Assembly (NCBI GenBank): GCA_903906365.1
Contig: CAIVKC010000061.1
Coordinates: 38,147-102,146, forward strand
Reading direction: 5' to 3'
Length of the DNA: 64,000 nucleotides
Source of the DNA: an uncultured Bacteroidota bacterium
Lineage (GTDB): Bacteria > Bacteroidota > Bacteroidia > Chitinophagales > Chitinophagaceae
Shown here: one piece after another, positions 8,272 to 17,246 of the stretch
Layout: each line of letters starts with the position of its first letter
Numbering within the stretch: the first letter of the stretch is position 1
Notes under the pieces: generated by a model
What the model saw: only the letters and a program-made list of their open reading frames with translations
Databases searched by the model: none
Told to the model about the DNA's origin: nothing
Made by a program: the position numbers and the translations under genes

Positions 8272-8586
8272 TCAGTAAGAGGAGGAGGGGACCTCGATGG
8301 TGGCACCTATCTGGCGCTCGGTAATGGCATCCCTCATGGGCTTGAGCTCATCATAGGAGCCGGTTTTAACCGCGTATTTTCCCTGTGAGTGTATAATCAT
8401 GGCGCATTGTTCAGCCTGTTCAGGGGTATGCCCGCAAACTGCTACAAGGGTCTCGATGACCCATTCAAAGGTATTGACTTCATCGTTCCATACAATCAGG
8501 TTACAGGGCGCTTCATGGAGAGTGAGGGTATCACTATCCGCCTGCTCTGTTTCGTAAGGCCGCGTGTGGTTAAACTTCGTGTCCAT
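8272..8586 (-). CDS. clpS: ATP-dependent Clp protease adaptor ClpS
   Basis: 104-residue N-degron adaptor that delivers proteins with destabilising N-terminal residues to the Clp ATPase. The core is recognisable: NLIVWNDEVNTFEWVIETL (family form VLLNDDYTPMEFVV), HTPEQAEQCAMIIHSQGK with the conserved histidine, and a C-terminal acidic strand. A flexible N-terminal extension of about 25 residues is as expected. The partner aat lies immediately downstream on the same strand. Confidence 0.95.
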   Translation of the reverse strand: MDTKFNHTRPYETEQADSDTLTLHEAPCNLIVWNDEVNTFEWVIETLVAVCGHTPEQAEQCAMIIHSQGKYAVKTGSYDELKPMRDAITERQIGATIEVPSSSY

Positions 8587-8810
8587 GTATCCCTTTTTGC
8601 AAAATTACACATTTATGGACGCCTTGCAATAGTGCCCGGGAAGCCTTTTGGAATTGGAAGCCTCTATGCTGACGGGCACCGGAGTTGGGGGCGGATCACC
8701 GGTCATGGATGGGATTTTATGCCAGGAGGGCACGACTTCTGACTTCCGGGATTATTCATTAGTGGTATTTTGGGTCCACTATACAGGTGGTTACCGAGAT
8801 TTGACCAAAA

Positions 8811-8826
8811 CCCCTTCCGGAAGGGG
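8811..8826. terminator. Bidirectional terminator-like palindrome in the 8587-8926 gap
   Basis: CCCCTTCCGGAAGGGG is a perfect 16-bp palindrome flanked by AAAA on the left and CTTATTTA on the right. The rest of the 340-nt gap between clpS and the next gene shows no supported reading frame or RNA. Confidence 0.5.
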
Positions 8827-8926
8827 CTTATTTACAGCTAAAAGCCGGCTGCCATACAATTTTTAAAACAGCAGGGGCGTTTCTTTGATGATTCGCCCGT
8901 TTTATCTAAATCCAATACCAAACCTC

Positions 8927-9181
8927 ATGAAAAACTCCATCGAAAATACCCAGCATTACCTGGCTAAAAAATTCATACAGACTGATAATCAGCTGATCCA
9001 GGAAAGTAAGATTGCTTATTTAAAAGTCCAGAGCTGGCAATTTGCGGTTAAAACCCCCGAAATTGGCAAGGTTTACCTGACAGAGGCCGCGGCTATGATC
9101 AAAAGGTCCTTGCTCTGCTTTGTCCCCAATAGTTTTGTATTGAGCGAGGAAGGGTATTATTGTTACCCGGTTGAAAATTGA
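8927..9181 (+). CDS. Hypothetical protein, 84 aa
   Basis: I start at the ATG at 8927 (MKNSIENTQHYLAKKF...) rather than at 8885, because the extra 14 residues are not protein-like and the 8927 ATG lies in an A-rich context. The product is small, soluble and mixed alpha/beta, and ends in GYYCYPVEN. No motif is recognised. It is followed by a terminator belonging to the opposite strand. It may be genuine because its length is open and its codon use resembles its neighbours, but family support is absent. Confidence 0.5.
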   Translation: MKNSIENTQHYLAKKFIQTDNQLIQESKIAYLKVQSWQFAVKTPEIGKVYLTEAAAMIKRSLLCFVPNSFVLSEEGYYCYPVEN

Positions 9182-9198
9182 TATAATGTCAGATTGGC

Positions 9199-9232
9199 AA
9201 AAAAAACCCGGATAACAAGGTTGCTATCCGGG
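9199..9232 (-). terminator. Terminator of the GMC dehydrogenase operon
   Basis: CCCGGATA / TATCCGGG forms an 8-bp stem with a 10-nt loop. On the minus strand it is followed by an 8-T run. It lies 26 nt downstream of the stop of the small-subunit gene. Confidence 0.85.
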
Positions 9233-9257
9233 CTCTCCGTGTAGGAGCGGTTATTTA

Positions 9258-9923
9258 CTACACTTTATCAAAACTGATGCATTCCTTTAATTCCTTTTCG
9301 GTATAGGCCAGATTGTACTGTTTTAGTACATCGGCAGGAACTCCATTCCACTGGTTGGGTGTGTTTCCCAGATAGCCCACATCTTTGATTCCCATTTCTG
9401 TTGTATAAAAGCCACTGGCCGTCAGATTGCGCATCAGGCTGAAAAAAGCCACACCCTGCTTCATTTCAGGCTTGGCCTTTTTGGGATAGGCGATTTCATC
9501 CACTATTTCCAATTGCTGCTGCTGGCTGCAGTTCTTGAAAGGCTTTTCAAATCGGGTTAAACACTGGATATCCAGCCAGCGCAGACCGCCACGCATGGGT
9601 GTTTGATGCTCGGGCATATCTTTGACGATGAATTCAATGAAATCGGGGACCTTGGCATCACTTGCACTCCCACTGATCTCGTCTTTTGGAATGATGATAT
9701 CTGCCAGCAGGGTAATGGTGGCCATCTCTTCGGGTGTAAAAAAGGTCTTTGACAATAATTCCTTTTCATACTCCTGTTCTTCTTTCATCCGGTTGATACC
9801 AGATAGGGTAGAGGCCGGATTTTCCATGACAGCCTTCTTTTCTTCCCTGTTGCAGGCCTCAACCAGGACGCCTGCCGATACGGAGCCAAGAATCAGGGCT
9901 TTAATGGATTTTCTTCTGTCCAT
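9258..9923 (-). CDS. Gluconate 2-dehydrogenase subunit 3 family protein
   Basis: Small subunit (221 aa from the ATG at 9923) of a periplasmic GMC-type dehydrogenase. The N-terminus reads MDRRKSIKALILGSVSAG and then VEAC, combining a twin-arginine-like RR with a lipobox, so Tat export and lipidation are plausible. The body matches the subunit 3 family: FFTPEEMATITLLADIIIP, DAKVPDFIEF and a C-terminal GYLGNTPNQWNGVP. The longer start at 9956 would bury the signal. It lies 50 nt after the large-subunit gene and ends just before a strong terminator. These subunits are thought to help export and stabilise the flavoprotein. Confidence 0.9.
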   Translation of the reverse strand: MDRRKSIKALILGSVSAGVLVEACNREEKKAVMENPASTLSGINRMKEEQEYEKELLSKTFFTPEEMATITLLADIIIPKDEISGSASDAKVPDFIEFIVKDMPEHQTPMRGGLRWLDIQCLTRFEKPFKNCSQQQQLEIVDEIAYPKKAKPEMKQGVAFFSLMRNLTASGFYTTEMGIKDVGYLGNTPNQWNGVPADVLKQYNLAYTEKELKECISFDKV

Positions 9924-9973
9924 GTAATTGTTTTTTATGCCCGGATTAGCAACCATCCCGGCGTATGAATAAA

Positions 9974-11713
9974 TTAAAGATTTTGTTTTTTCATTTGGTC
10001 TACGATGTATTCACTGGTGCGCATCGAGAGCGCCAGAATGGTCCAGGTGATATTTTTGTCAGCCTGGGACACAAAGGGCCCGCCGTCCACACAAAAAAGG
10101 TTCTTAACATCATGTGCCTGGCTCCATTTATTGAGGGGAGCACGTCTTGGATCATTGCCCATACGTACCGTTCCGGCTTCATGGATGATATTGCCTGGAG
10201 CATGAAGGCCATAATTATTATGGGGACCGTCATCTCCGCCCCAGGTGGTTACGGCACCCATGGAATGGAGTATTTCAGCAAATGTTTCCTTCATATGCTT
10301 GGCCTGCTTTATTTCATAATCCGTATAACTGGTATTGAACCGAAGTACAGGAATGCCGTATTTATCCACCACGGAAGGGTCTATTTCACAATAACTGTCC
10401 TCCCGGGCAATGGCTTCTCCACGGCCTGCCATGCCTACATGGGCCCCAAAGAAATATCGGTAATCTTCCTTTAGTGAAGCACCATATCCACCGGCTTCCT
10501 TTTGTTTCCCCCGAATCTTGTAATTGCCGTTCAGATTCTCAATATCCCAGTTGAAACCATAAACAGGCTGGCCAAAACCTCCGCCATATTCAATGTGGTA
10601 GCCTCTTGGAAAATCCAGTTTCTTATTATCGAGCCACCAGGGAGTATATACATGCATGCCGCCTACACCGTCCTCATTATATCTTTTGCGATCAAACAAT
10701 TCGGGGATAATGCCCCCCATATCAGCACCGGTGGAATCATGCAGGTATTTTCCTACCACATTGCTGTTATTGGCCAGTCCGTTGGGATGGCGCTGGGATT
10801 TTGAATTGAGTAACAGGCGAGCGCTCTCGCAGGCGCTGGCTGCCAGCACCACGGTTTTTCCAAAAACCTGGTATTCCTGCAGATCATCCTTATTCACATA
10901 GGAAACACCGGTGGCCAGCCCTTCGCTGTTGGTAAGAACTTCCCGGGCCATTGCATTTGTCACCAGGTCAATATTACCCGTTTTAAGGGCCGGAATCACC
11001 AGGCAGGAGGAAGCGGAGAAATCGCCATAAACCTTGCAGGAACGACCACACTGGGCGCAAAAAAAGCATTGCCCGCGCTCCTTGTTGATTTGTTTGGTGA
11101 GGATGGACAGCCTCGAAGGTATTACTGGGATTCCTATATTGGTCGCTGCCTTCTTGATGAATAGTTCATGCAAGCGGGGTTTGGGAGGTGGTAAGAAAAT
11201 ACCGTCCGGATCATTGGGCAACCCTTCATTGGTGCCAAAAACACCCAGCATCCTGTCAATTTTATCATAATAGGGCTTGATGTCTTCATATCCGATGGGC
11301 CAGTCATCCCCCAGCCCGTCAATACTCCTTCTTTTGAAATCCTTGGGACCAAAACGGAGGGAAATCCTGCCCCAGTGATTGGTTCTTCCACCCAGCATCC
11401 GGGCACGCCACCATTCCCATTTGGTATCCCCTACATGGGTGTACGGCTCCCCATCAATTTCCCAGCCCCAGTAACAACCGTCAAAATCGCCAAAAGGCCT
11501 GAATTTAGTGCTGGCTCCCCTGCGCGGGGACTCCCAGGGATTCTTCAGTTGGTTGGAATCGGTCTTGGGATCGAACATGGGCCCGGCCTCGATAAGGCAA
11601 ACTTTCAGGCCAGCATTAGCCAATACATAAGCTGCCATGCCTCCGCCTGCACCGGAACCTACAATAACTGCATCATACTTTTTAGGTTGTTTTTTGACCT
11701 GAAGATCTCCCAT
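9974..11713 (-). CDS. GMC-family FAD-dependent oxidoreductase (gluconate/sorbitol dehydrogenase type)
   Basis: 579 residues. The N-terminal Rossmann FAD motif VIVGSGAGGGMAAYVL sits at about residues 15-30. There is a Cys-containing region (GQCFFCAQCGRSCKVYGDFS) typical of the gluconate-2-dehydrogenase large-subunit branch. The C-terminal GMC signature is HEAGTVRMGNDPRRAPLN with the conserved His. It oxidises a sugar, sugar acid or polyol, passing electrons to a quinone or cytochrome acceptor; the substrate is not resolvable. The small subunit follows on the same strand. No cytochrome subunit gene is adjacent. It has no signal peptide of its own, which suits co-export with the RR-bearing small subunit. 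Confidence 0.92.
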   Translation of the reverse strand: MGDLQVKKQPKKYDAVIVGSGAGGGMAAYVLANAGLKVCLIEAGPMFDPKTDSNQLKNPWESPRRGASTKFRPFGDFDGCYWGWEIDGEPYTHVGDTKWEWWRARMLGGRTNHWGRISLRFGPKDFKRRSIDGLGDDWPIGYEDIKPYYDKIDRMLGVFGTNEGLPNDPDGIFLPPPKPRLHELFIKKAATNIGIPVIPSRLSILTKQINKERGQCFFCAQCGRSCKVYGDFSASSCLVIPALKTGNIDLVTNAMAREVLTNSEGLATGVSYVNKDDLQEYQVFGKTVVLAASACESARLLLNSKSQRHPNGLANNSNVVGKYLHDSTGADMGGIIPELFDRKRYNEDGVGGMHVYTPWWLDNKKLDFPRGYHIEYGGGFGQPVYGFNWDIENLNGNYKIRGKQKEAGGYGASLKEDYRYFFGAHVGMAGRGEAIAREDSYCEIDPSVVDKYGIPVLRFNTSYTDYEIKQAKHMKETFAEILHSMGAVTTWGGDDGPHNNYGLHAPGNIIHEAGTVRMGNDPRRAPLNKWSQAHDVKNLFCVDGGPFVSQADKNITWTILALSMRTSEYIVDQMKKQNL

Positions 11714-12135
11714 TATGACAATTTGAAAAATGAAAAAATGAAAAGCTAAATTTAAAGGATTTGAAGCCTTGGGAGCAAATATTTTTTAAATAATCTAAGG
11801 AAATGTGCCAGGTACCTTTAGGACTTGTATTATTTTTTCCATTTCCCTTCATTTTTGACAGGGTGGAAACGATGGGGACATGACCTGAACAACTGTTTTC
11901 CCCGGATGAGTTGCTTTAAAGCCATAAACTGCCGGCGCTGGGGAAGGGGGTGCAGTTCAGGAGGCCGGGCCGGGACAGCCTTTCCAGAATAAGGTGCCTT
12001 TTTTTCTGCATCGGGACATCCACCTATTATAAAATAGCCCCGGATGTTAAGTGTTTGTTTAAAATTAGTGATTACTTTCGCGCCCGGAAACAATTTTACT
12101 CTTTTACCTGTTTACTCCCCCGGAGAGCTAGCATT
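11714..12135. other. Divergent intergenic region between the GMC operon and the desaturase gene
   Basis: About 420 nt between divergently transcribed genes, so it should hold both promoters. TTTG followed by TACTTTCG is present at 12054-12080 but with a 15-nt rather than 19-nt gap, so I do not call it. The track's minus ORF here (11830-12093) has no protein-like features. Nothing else is seen. Confidence 0.4.
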
Positions 12136-12894
12136 ATGGTCATTATTTTGGTTTTTTTTATTGCGCACTGGTATTTGTCCTTATTTTCCCAAACATTCTT
12201 CCAGCATCGTTACGCCGCTCACGGCGCTTTTTCCATGAGCCCGCGATGGGAGCGTTTTTTTTACCTTTTTGCCTATATCACCCAGGGATCTTCCTTTATG
12301 AGCCCCCGGGCATACGCCATCATGCACCGGATGCACCATGCCTACACCGATACAGATAAGGATCCGCATTCTCCATCCTATGATGACAATGTGTTTTCGA
12401 TGATGTGGCACACCAAAAATATATACACTGATATCCTGCATGGGAAAATACCCATAGAGGAGCGCTTCCTGAAAAACGTTCCCAACTGGGTGGCTCTTGA
12501 AAAAATAGGACATTTATGGTTTTTACGGCTCTTGTGGGTCTTATTTTATGTTGCCTTTTACTGGTATTTTGCACCCTCCTACTGGTATTTCCTGCTGCTC
12601 CCGGTTCATATCCTGATGGGCCCCATACACGGAGCCATCATTAACTGGTTTGCGCACAAGTATACCTATGTGAATTTTAAACTAACCAACACTTCTAAGA
12701 ACCTTTTCCCGGTAGATGTATTCATGCTTGGCGAAGGATATCACAACAACCATCACAAGTTTCCCAGCCGGGTCAATTTTGGTTATCGCTGGCATGAAAT
12801 TGACCCCATCTATCCGGTAATTCTGTTTTTTAACAAAATCGGGATACTTAAAATCAATAAACTCTCTCCCCAGGCTGCGACGCAGGAATTTTAA
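12136..12894 (+). CDS. Membrane fatty-acid (acyl-CoA) desaturase
   Basis: Delta-9-type desaturase that introduces a double bond into acyl chains at the membrane using a di-iron centre. The three histidine boxes are present: HRYAAH (HX4H), HRMHH (HX2HH) and HNNHH (HX2HH), with hydrophobic spans before and between them. I use the ATG at 12136, giving 252 aa starting MVIILVFFIAHWYLSLFSQT; the track's extra 62 residues from 11950 are not membrane-like and lie in the intergenic region. It is a single gene with divergent and convergent neighbours, and probably adjusts membrane fluidity. Confidence 0.92.
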   Translation: MVIILVFFIAHWYLSLFSQTFFQHRYAAHGAFSMSPRWERFFYLFAYITQGSSFMSPRAYAIMHRMHHAYTDTDKDPHSPSYDDNVFSMMWHTKNIYTDILHGKIPIEERFLKNVPNWVALEKIGHLWFLRLLWVLFYVAFYWYFAPSYWYFLLLPVHILMGPIHGAIINWFAHKYTYVNFKLTNTSKNLFPVDVFMLGEGYHNNHHKFPSRVNFGYRWHEIDPIYPVILFFNKIGILKINKLSPQAATQEF

Positions 12895-13173
12895 TGTCTT
12901 AATGCGTTTCTTTCCTCTTTGTTAGCGGATAGCATTTGTAGTGCACTGATTTTTTCAGTGTTGAGGTCCTGAATTGCTGGGTGGTCCGGCGGCTGCACTG
13001 CAAAATGGCCATCCCGGGCCCTGGCCGGTCACCTAATCCCTTTATTTACCGGCCTTTCCCCGGGAGGAGAGGAGTCCTGATTTTCCGCGGGCTTTCCCGG
13101 GCACTTTATGCAACCATTTACAAAGGAAAGCCATATGCACCTGGCCCCATCCCCCTGACCTGGCAAACAAAAA

Positions 13174-13201
13174 CCCCCGCCACACGAAGGCGGCAGGGGG
13201 G
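13174..13201 (-). terminator. Terminator downstream of the T9SS-secreted protein gene
   Basis: CCCCCGCC-ACACGAA-GGCGGCAGGGGGG forms an imperfect GC-rich stem. On the minus strand it is followed by TTTTTGTTTG. It lies about 30 nt past the stop of the 13231-15657 gene. The rest of the 336-nt gap from 12895 shows no credible gene; the plus-strand ORF at 12981 is arginine/proline-rich noise. Confidence 0.75.
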
Positions 13202-13230
13202 TAAACCATAGACAAATCAGGTTTAAAATA

Positions 13231-15657
13231 CTAGTGCTTTATAATCTTTTGGACATATTTGGAGTTATCCGCTGTGATGAGTTCCAGTACATAAATGCCT
13301 GGCCTCAGGGTGGACACCTGGTCAACGGCCAGGAGGTTGTCCCCGCTTTGCAGAGTAACAGGCTGATTGGTAACCTGCTGACCGGACATATTGGTGATAA
13401 TAAGGGTGGCATGACCTGCATTGGACTGCTTGATGCTCACCTTTAGGTCAGACACAAAGGGGTTGGGATATACAGAGAAGCTGGCTGAGGACTCCGTTCC
13501 ATCCAGGTGCAGGGCGATTACCTTGCTATAGCTGCTGTTACCGTCTATATCCACATCCATCAGCCTGTAGTATACGATGCCACTCAGTCCGCCTATCTGA
13601 TCATCGTATTCATAATTGTGGGTAAGGCTGGTTGTTCCATTGCCTGCAATGGTGGCTATATTTTCAAAGTTGACTCCGTTGGTGCTTCTTTCAACCACCA
13701 TGTGGTCGTTGTTGAGTTCACTCTGTGTTGTCCAGCGAATTTGTGCATCGCTGCCGGCCTTGGTCACCGTAAAGGAACTCAGTTTGATGGGCAGGGAGTT
13801 GACCGGGCTGATTACCGCAGTGGACTGATTGGTTATGGTAGCTGAGGATGCTCCGGCCTGTGAACCTGTTCCTGTAATATAGGCTGTATTGGAGACCGTT
13901 ATCAGTGAATTGGTATTGTTGGGTGTGGTAACAAGGAACTTGACCTGATACTGGCTGCCTGCTCCCAGCACGCCGCCGACGCTGGCTGTTGCTCCGGTAC
14001 CCACATAGAAGGTCAGGTATTGCCTGCCGCCTGGTGCCGTTGCAATAAAAGCATTATCATCACCGGCATTGTCTGTTTGGGCAACAGGGGTACCGGCCGG
14101 GTTACTGTAAATCTGCATGGAACCCGGTACATAGGTTACCCCGACAGGCAGTGAATCCACAATGGTGGCATTGGAAAGGTCGCCCAGGCCGGTATTTTGT
14201 CCGGCAATAGTGTAGGTGAGCGTTTCATTGGCAACAATCGAATTTTTTGGCAGCAATGAACCGGTAACTGTTTTATTGATGGTAACCAGGGGATCCTTCA
14301 TGCGGATGCTGAAGGCGAATACGCTCGGATAGTACTGATCCTGTTCGGTGCCGAAGGTTACATCCACAGAAGTTGCATTGGGGTTGATGCCATAGCCTGT
14401 ACCGACATTGATCTGGTCCAGGTCGATACCCATCTGGTTTTTGAAATTCGGGTTGGTGGTTGTTACAAAGTTTCCATTATTGGAGATGGTACCATTCCAC
14501 ATGTTATTGGCGGGATTGACAGCGTCACTATAGGTATTGCCATTGATCTGCAGGTAATCGCCGGCTGAATTGCCTGAAGAAGAGGCAATATTGGCGTCCC
14601 CTTCCCAGGCGAAAGTGGTCAGGTATGCATCTGTGGAGGCCAGGGTGTTACCGGGGGCGTTCAGGTTGGTTAAGGTTACCGTCTGGGCTGAACCACCGGA
14701 AGCAATCCTGAGGAAGGCATCATAGATTCGAACACTATAATAGGGCAGGGCAGTATTTTCGTAGGCTACCACTATGGTCCATCCGCCATAGGTGCCTCCC
14801 TCTGACTGGGATCCTACAGTGGCGGGAATATTACCAATAGTATAGGTTCCTGTACCGTTGTTTTGAAGGAAGCTGGTTACGTCTGCATAAGACTGGTAAA
14901 TCATCGTGCTGCTGCCGCTGGCTACCGGGAAAGCGGATACCTGTGAAGCAGGGATGGTTACATTCTGGTAAGAAGCATTGTTATAACGGATCTTTACGGT
15001 GGTGAGGTTGGCTGCTGCAAAATCAGTGCCGGTTAAGTGACCGCCCCAGTAAAGACGGGCGTATTTAATGGTATTGGTTCCTGCAGGTAAAACCAGGTCC
15101 GCTGAAGTAGCATTGGACAGTGTGGATGAACCGCCGTCTATATTCAGAAACTGCATATTGCTGTTATCATTACCATAGGTGCTGGTCGTTCCATCGGAGG
15201 CGATGCTGAACGTGTTCATTGCGGCAGTATTGACCGCACTGCCATTGTATAATGCCATGACAGTATTGCCAAACATGGTATGACCTCCCCGAATATTGGC
15301 TGCATATACCGGGCTGCCATATGTTCTGGTGCCACTTGCAACGACATTAACGGTATCATTGGATGAAACGGAAGTAGTTCCTACAGTAACGTTGACCGTG
15401 ATGATATAAGTTCCCACCGTGGAAAAGGTAATCGATTTGGTAGAAGTTCCGCTGCTGCCTATGGTAACTCCTGTATTCGGGTTGGAGGACCAGCTATAGG
15501 CTTTGGTTCCGGTGGGGAAAGAGGCGGCATTTGCTTTGAGGCTGACCGAGTTGCCCGCTGAAAGGGTGACCGGTGAAGGGCTGAGACTTACAGTCTGAGC
15601 TTCTAATTTGGTTGCCGAAAGGACGGCAAGGGTGATAAAGAGTAGATACGTTTTCAT
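13231..15657 (-). CDS. Secreted adhesin-like protein with DUF11-type repeat and T9SS sorting domain
   Basis: 808 residues. An N-terminal signal peptide (MKTYLLFITLAVLSATKLEAQ) is followed by an Ig/PKD-like domain (about 25-105) and a long Ser/Thr/Asn/Gly-rich beta region (about 110-440). A DUF11-like conserved repeat with NETLTYTIAGQNTGLGDLSN and VDSLPVGVTYVPGSM comes at about 465-600, then a beta-sandwich region. The end is a type A T9SS C-terminal sorting domain (VYPNPF...GIYVLEL...YVQKIIKH). It should therefore be exported by Sec, cross the outer membrane by type IX secretion and be attached to the surface or released. It is transcribed alone and ends at a GC-rich terminator. The ligand is unknown. 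Confidence 0.88.
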   Translation of the reverse strand: MKTYLLFITLAVLSATKLEAQTVSLSPSPVTLSAGNSVSLKANAASFPTGTKAYSWSSNPNTGVTIGSSGTSTKSITFSTVGTYIITVNVTVGTTSVSSNDTVNVVASGTRTYGSPVYAANIRGGHTMFGNTVMALYNGSAVNTAAMNTFSIASDGTTSTYGNDNSNMQFLNIDGGSSTLSNATSADLVLPAGTNTIKYARLYWGGHLTGTDFAAANLTTVKIRYNNASYQNVTIPASQVSAFPVASGSSTMIYQSYADVTSFLQNNGTGTYTIGNIPATVGSQSEGGTYGGWTIVVAYENTALPYYSVRIYDAFLRIASGGSAQTVTLTNLNAPGNTLASTDAYLTTFAWEGDANIASSSGNSAGDYLQINGNTYSDAVNPANNMWNGTISNNGNFVTTTNPNFKNQMGIDLDQINVGTGYGINPNATSVDVTFGTEQDQYYPSVFAFSIRMKDPLVTINKTVTGSLLPKNSIVANETLTYTIAGQNTGLGDLSNATIVDSLPVGVTYVPGSMQIYSNPAGTPVAQTDNAGDDNAFIATAPGGRQYLTFYVGTGATASVGGVLGAGSQYQVKFLVTTPNNTNSLITVSNTAYITGTGSQAGASSATITNQSTAVISPVNSLPIKLSSFTVTKAGSDAQIRWTTQSELNNDHMVVERSTNGVNFENIATIAGNGTTSLTHNYEYDDQIGGLSGIVYYRLMDVDIDGNSSYSKVIALHLDGTESSASFSVYPNPFVSDLKVSIKQSNAGHATLIITNMSGQQVTNQPVTLQSGDNLLAVDQVSTLRPGIYVLELITADNSKYVQKIIKH

Positions 15658-16139
15658 GTTGGGTACTTTTTAGTTTTATAATAGAGGTGCGAAAACACAT
15701 GGTATTCCTGGCACGAAACCGGGATGGTTTTGAGGAGAGTGGAATGATGGGTTTAAACAGGAAATGTGGTGTTTACCGGGTTTTCAACATGAACACGTGG
15801 ATGGGAAGCGTCATGGCGGACATGACAGGTCATTCAGGGTAGGTATGGGAATTTTTACACGATCAACTAAAAATCCTTTCAGGATTTTCTCAACAGTGAA
15901 CAACAAAATACTTAAATAACTCGCTTGATTGTTAAACGGGCCTTTCGAGGATGAAACGGCATTTCAGGAGGGTATAGGGTTACGATCTGAGCATAAAAAT
16001 AATATGCGTTTTTAGTTTATGCAATAGTGGGGCAGAAGTTTTTGAAAAAAAAATCTAATATAATTTAGCAAAATAATATAAAATGTTGACTAGTAAATAG
16101 TTATATGAAATGCCCCTTGTGGCTTCCCTGGCAAAAAAC
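15658..16139. other. Intergenic region upstream of the T9SS-secreted gene
   Basis: About 480 nt, AT-rich toward the right end. A small perfect hairpin, AAAATCCT-TTC-AGGATTTT at 15870-15888, could act as a weak bidirectional terminator. No reading frame or RNA gene is supported. The 5' part must carry the promoter and leader of the minus-strand T9SS gene. Confidence 0.4.
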
Positions 16140-17018
16140 TCACCCTTCGTTGAGTAGGCTGGAGAGCATCAGCAGTTCCTTTTGTTTATACTGGTTTTTT
16201 TCATCTTCAAAACAGCGGCTGAATTCCTCCAGCATCAGCTGGATAATCCTTGTATGTGAAATGGGCTTGAAATAGGCGTTGACCGGCGGCACGGAAATAC
16301 GTTTGAAGTAATTTTCTACATCCTTATGGGTAAAAACGTGGCCGCTCATGGGATCTATGAAAAATTCGATGCGGTTAACAGGCAATTCATGGGAAAAACT
16401 GTCCTCTCCATATTCTGGCTTGATATAGGCCAATACAAACTGTTTGGGAATGTTGATGGCCCTTACCGGAATGTCCAGTAATTCTCCCAGTAACAGGTAT
16501 AGTACCCCGTTCATGATGGCATTTCCCCGTTTGGTTTCTATGACCTTATTGATCAGGAACTCTTCAGGGTGCTGGTAACCTACTTCCACTCCCTTGAGTC
16601 CATAATAATTATACAGGATGCTGGTCAATACGTTGACCTGCTCCAGGGGCGTGAGATAATTATTGAGCTCCAGCCAGATATTGCGACGAAGTTTTTCGAC
16701 TTCCTGTAGTACCTGGGTGGAATTCAGTTCAGGATACTGGAATCTGGAAACAAGCAGGGATGCCGTTAATAGATCATGATAGCTGCTCCCTTTCCAGTGC
16801 AGGAATTCTTCTGTCAGGTCCGAATAATGTAATTTATGGATGAGCAGTTCAATGCGCTCCTGCACTTCTTCGCTGATGGTATTCTCCCAGAGGTTTTCCA
16901 GGTTGGGGATGATGCCCCTTCCGTAGGTGACTATGCGTTCGCTCACAGAAGAAAATACCTCTGCATCCGGATCATCTATGAGATGGAATAGGGCTTTGAT
17001 TTCCTTGTTTTCCTGCAT
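16140..17018 (-). CDS. SirB1/transglutaminase-like domain protein
   Basis: I start at the ATG at 17018 (MQENKEIKALFHLIDDPD..., 292 aa); the track's extra 47 residues are unlike the family. Residues about 1-80 form a helical region with DPDAEVFSSVSERI. Residues about 95-230 match the SirB1 / transglutaminase-like N-terminal family: LTPLEQVNVLTSILYNYYGL, RGNAIMNGVLYLLLGELLDI and PVRAINIPKQFVLAYI, where related proteins have a cysteine or serine after RGN. Here that region reads RGNAIMNGV, so a catalytic role is doubtful. It is cytoplasmic, its role is unknown, and it lies upstream of no close neighbour on its strand. Confidence 0.75.
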   Translation of the reverse strand: MQENKEIKALFHLIDDPDAEVFSSVSERIVTYGRGIIPNLENLWENTISEEVQERIELLIHKLHYSDLTEEFLHWKGSSYHDLLTASLLVSRFQYPELNSTQVLQEVEKLRRNIWLELNNYLTPLEQVNVLTSILYNYYGLKGVEVGYQHPEEFLINKVIETKRGNAIMNGVLYLLLGELLDIPVRAINIPKQFVLAYIKPEYGEDSFSHELPVNRIEFFIDPMSGHVFTHKDVENYFKRISVPPVNAYFKPISHTRIIQLMLEEFSRCFEDEKNQYKQKELLMLSSLLNEG

Positions 17019-17246
17019 GGGTATGTGGGTTTTAGGGTAATGCACGGTTGTCATAACCAGGGTCAAGTTCGGAGAACTTGCAAACACTCCTGTGACAATG
17101 TTTTCCACAAATCCACAACATAACAGCCTGTCTGTGGTGACGGGGTCGGCCAAAGGCAAACCGCTGAAGGGACCTTGCCTTTTTATAACGGTCCGGAGGG
17201 GATATATCTTGTGCTGTCTTTGTTAAATGAATCAGGCGGGAAAGTT

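Noticed and set aside
8389-8742. Plus-strand ORF of 117 aa opposite clpS
   Set aside because: Antisense shadow of clpS; ClpS on the minus strand is certain.
11830-12093. Minus-strand ORF of 87 aa between the GMC operon and the desaturase
   Set aside because: Pro/Arg/Lys-rich low-complexity sequence with no family features, and it overlaps the region that must hold the desaturase promoter.
12981-13211. Plus-strand ORF of 76 aa
   Set aside because: Arg/Pro-rich, runs through the terminator hairpin at 13174-13201, and has no start context or neighbours that support it.
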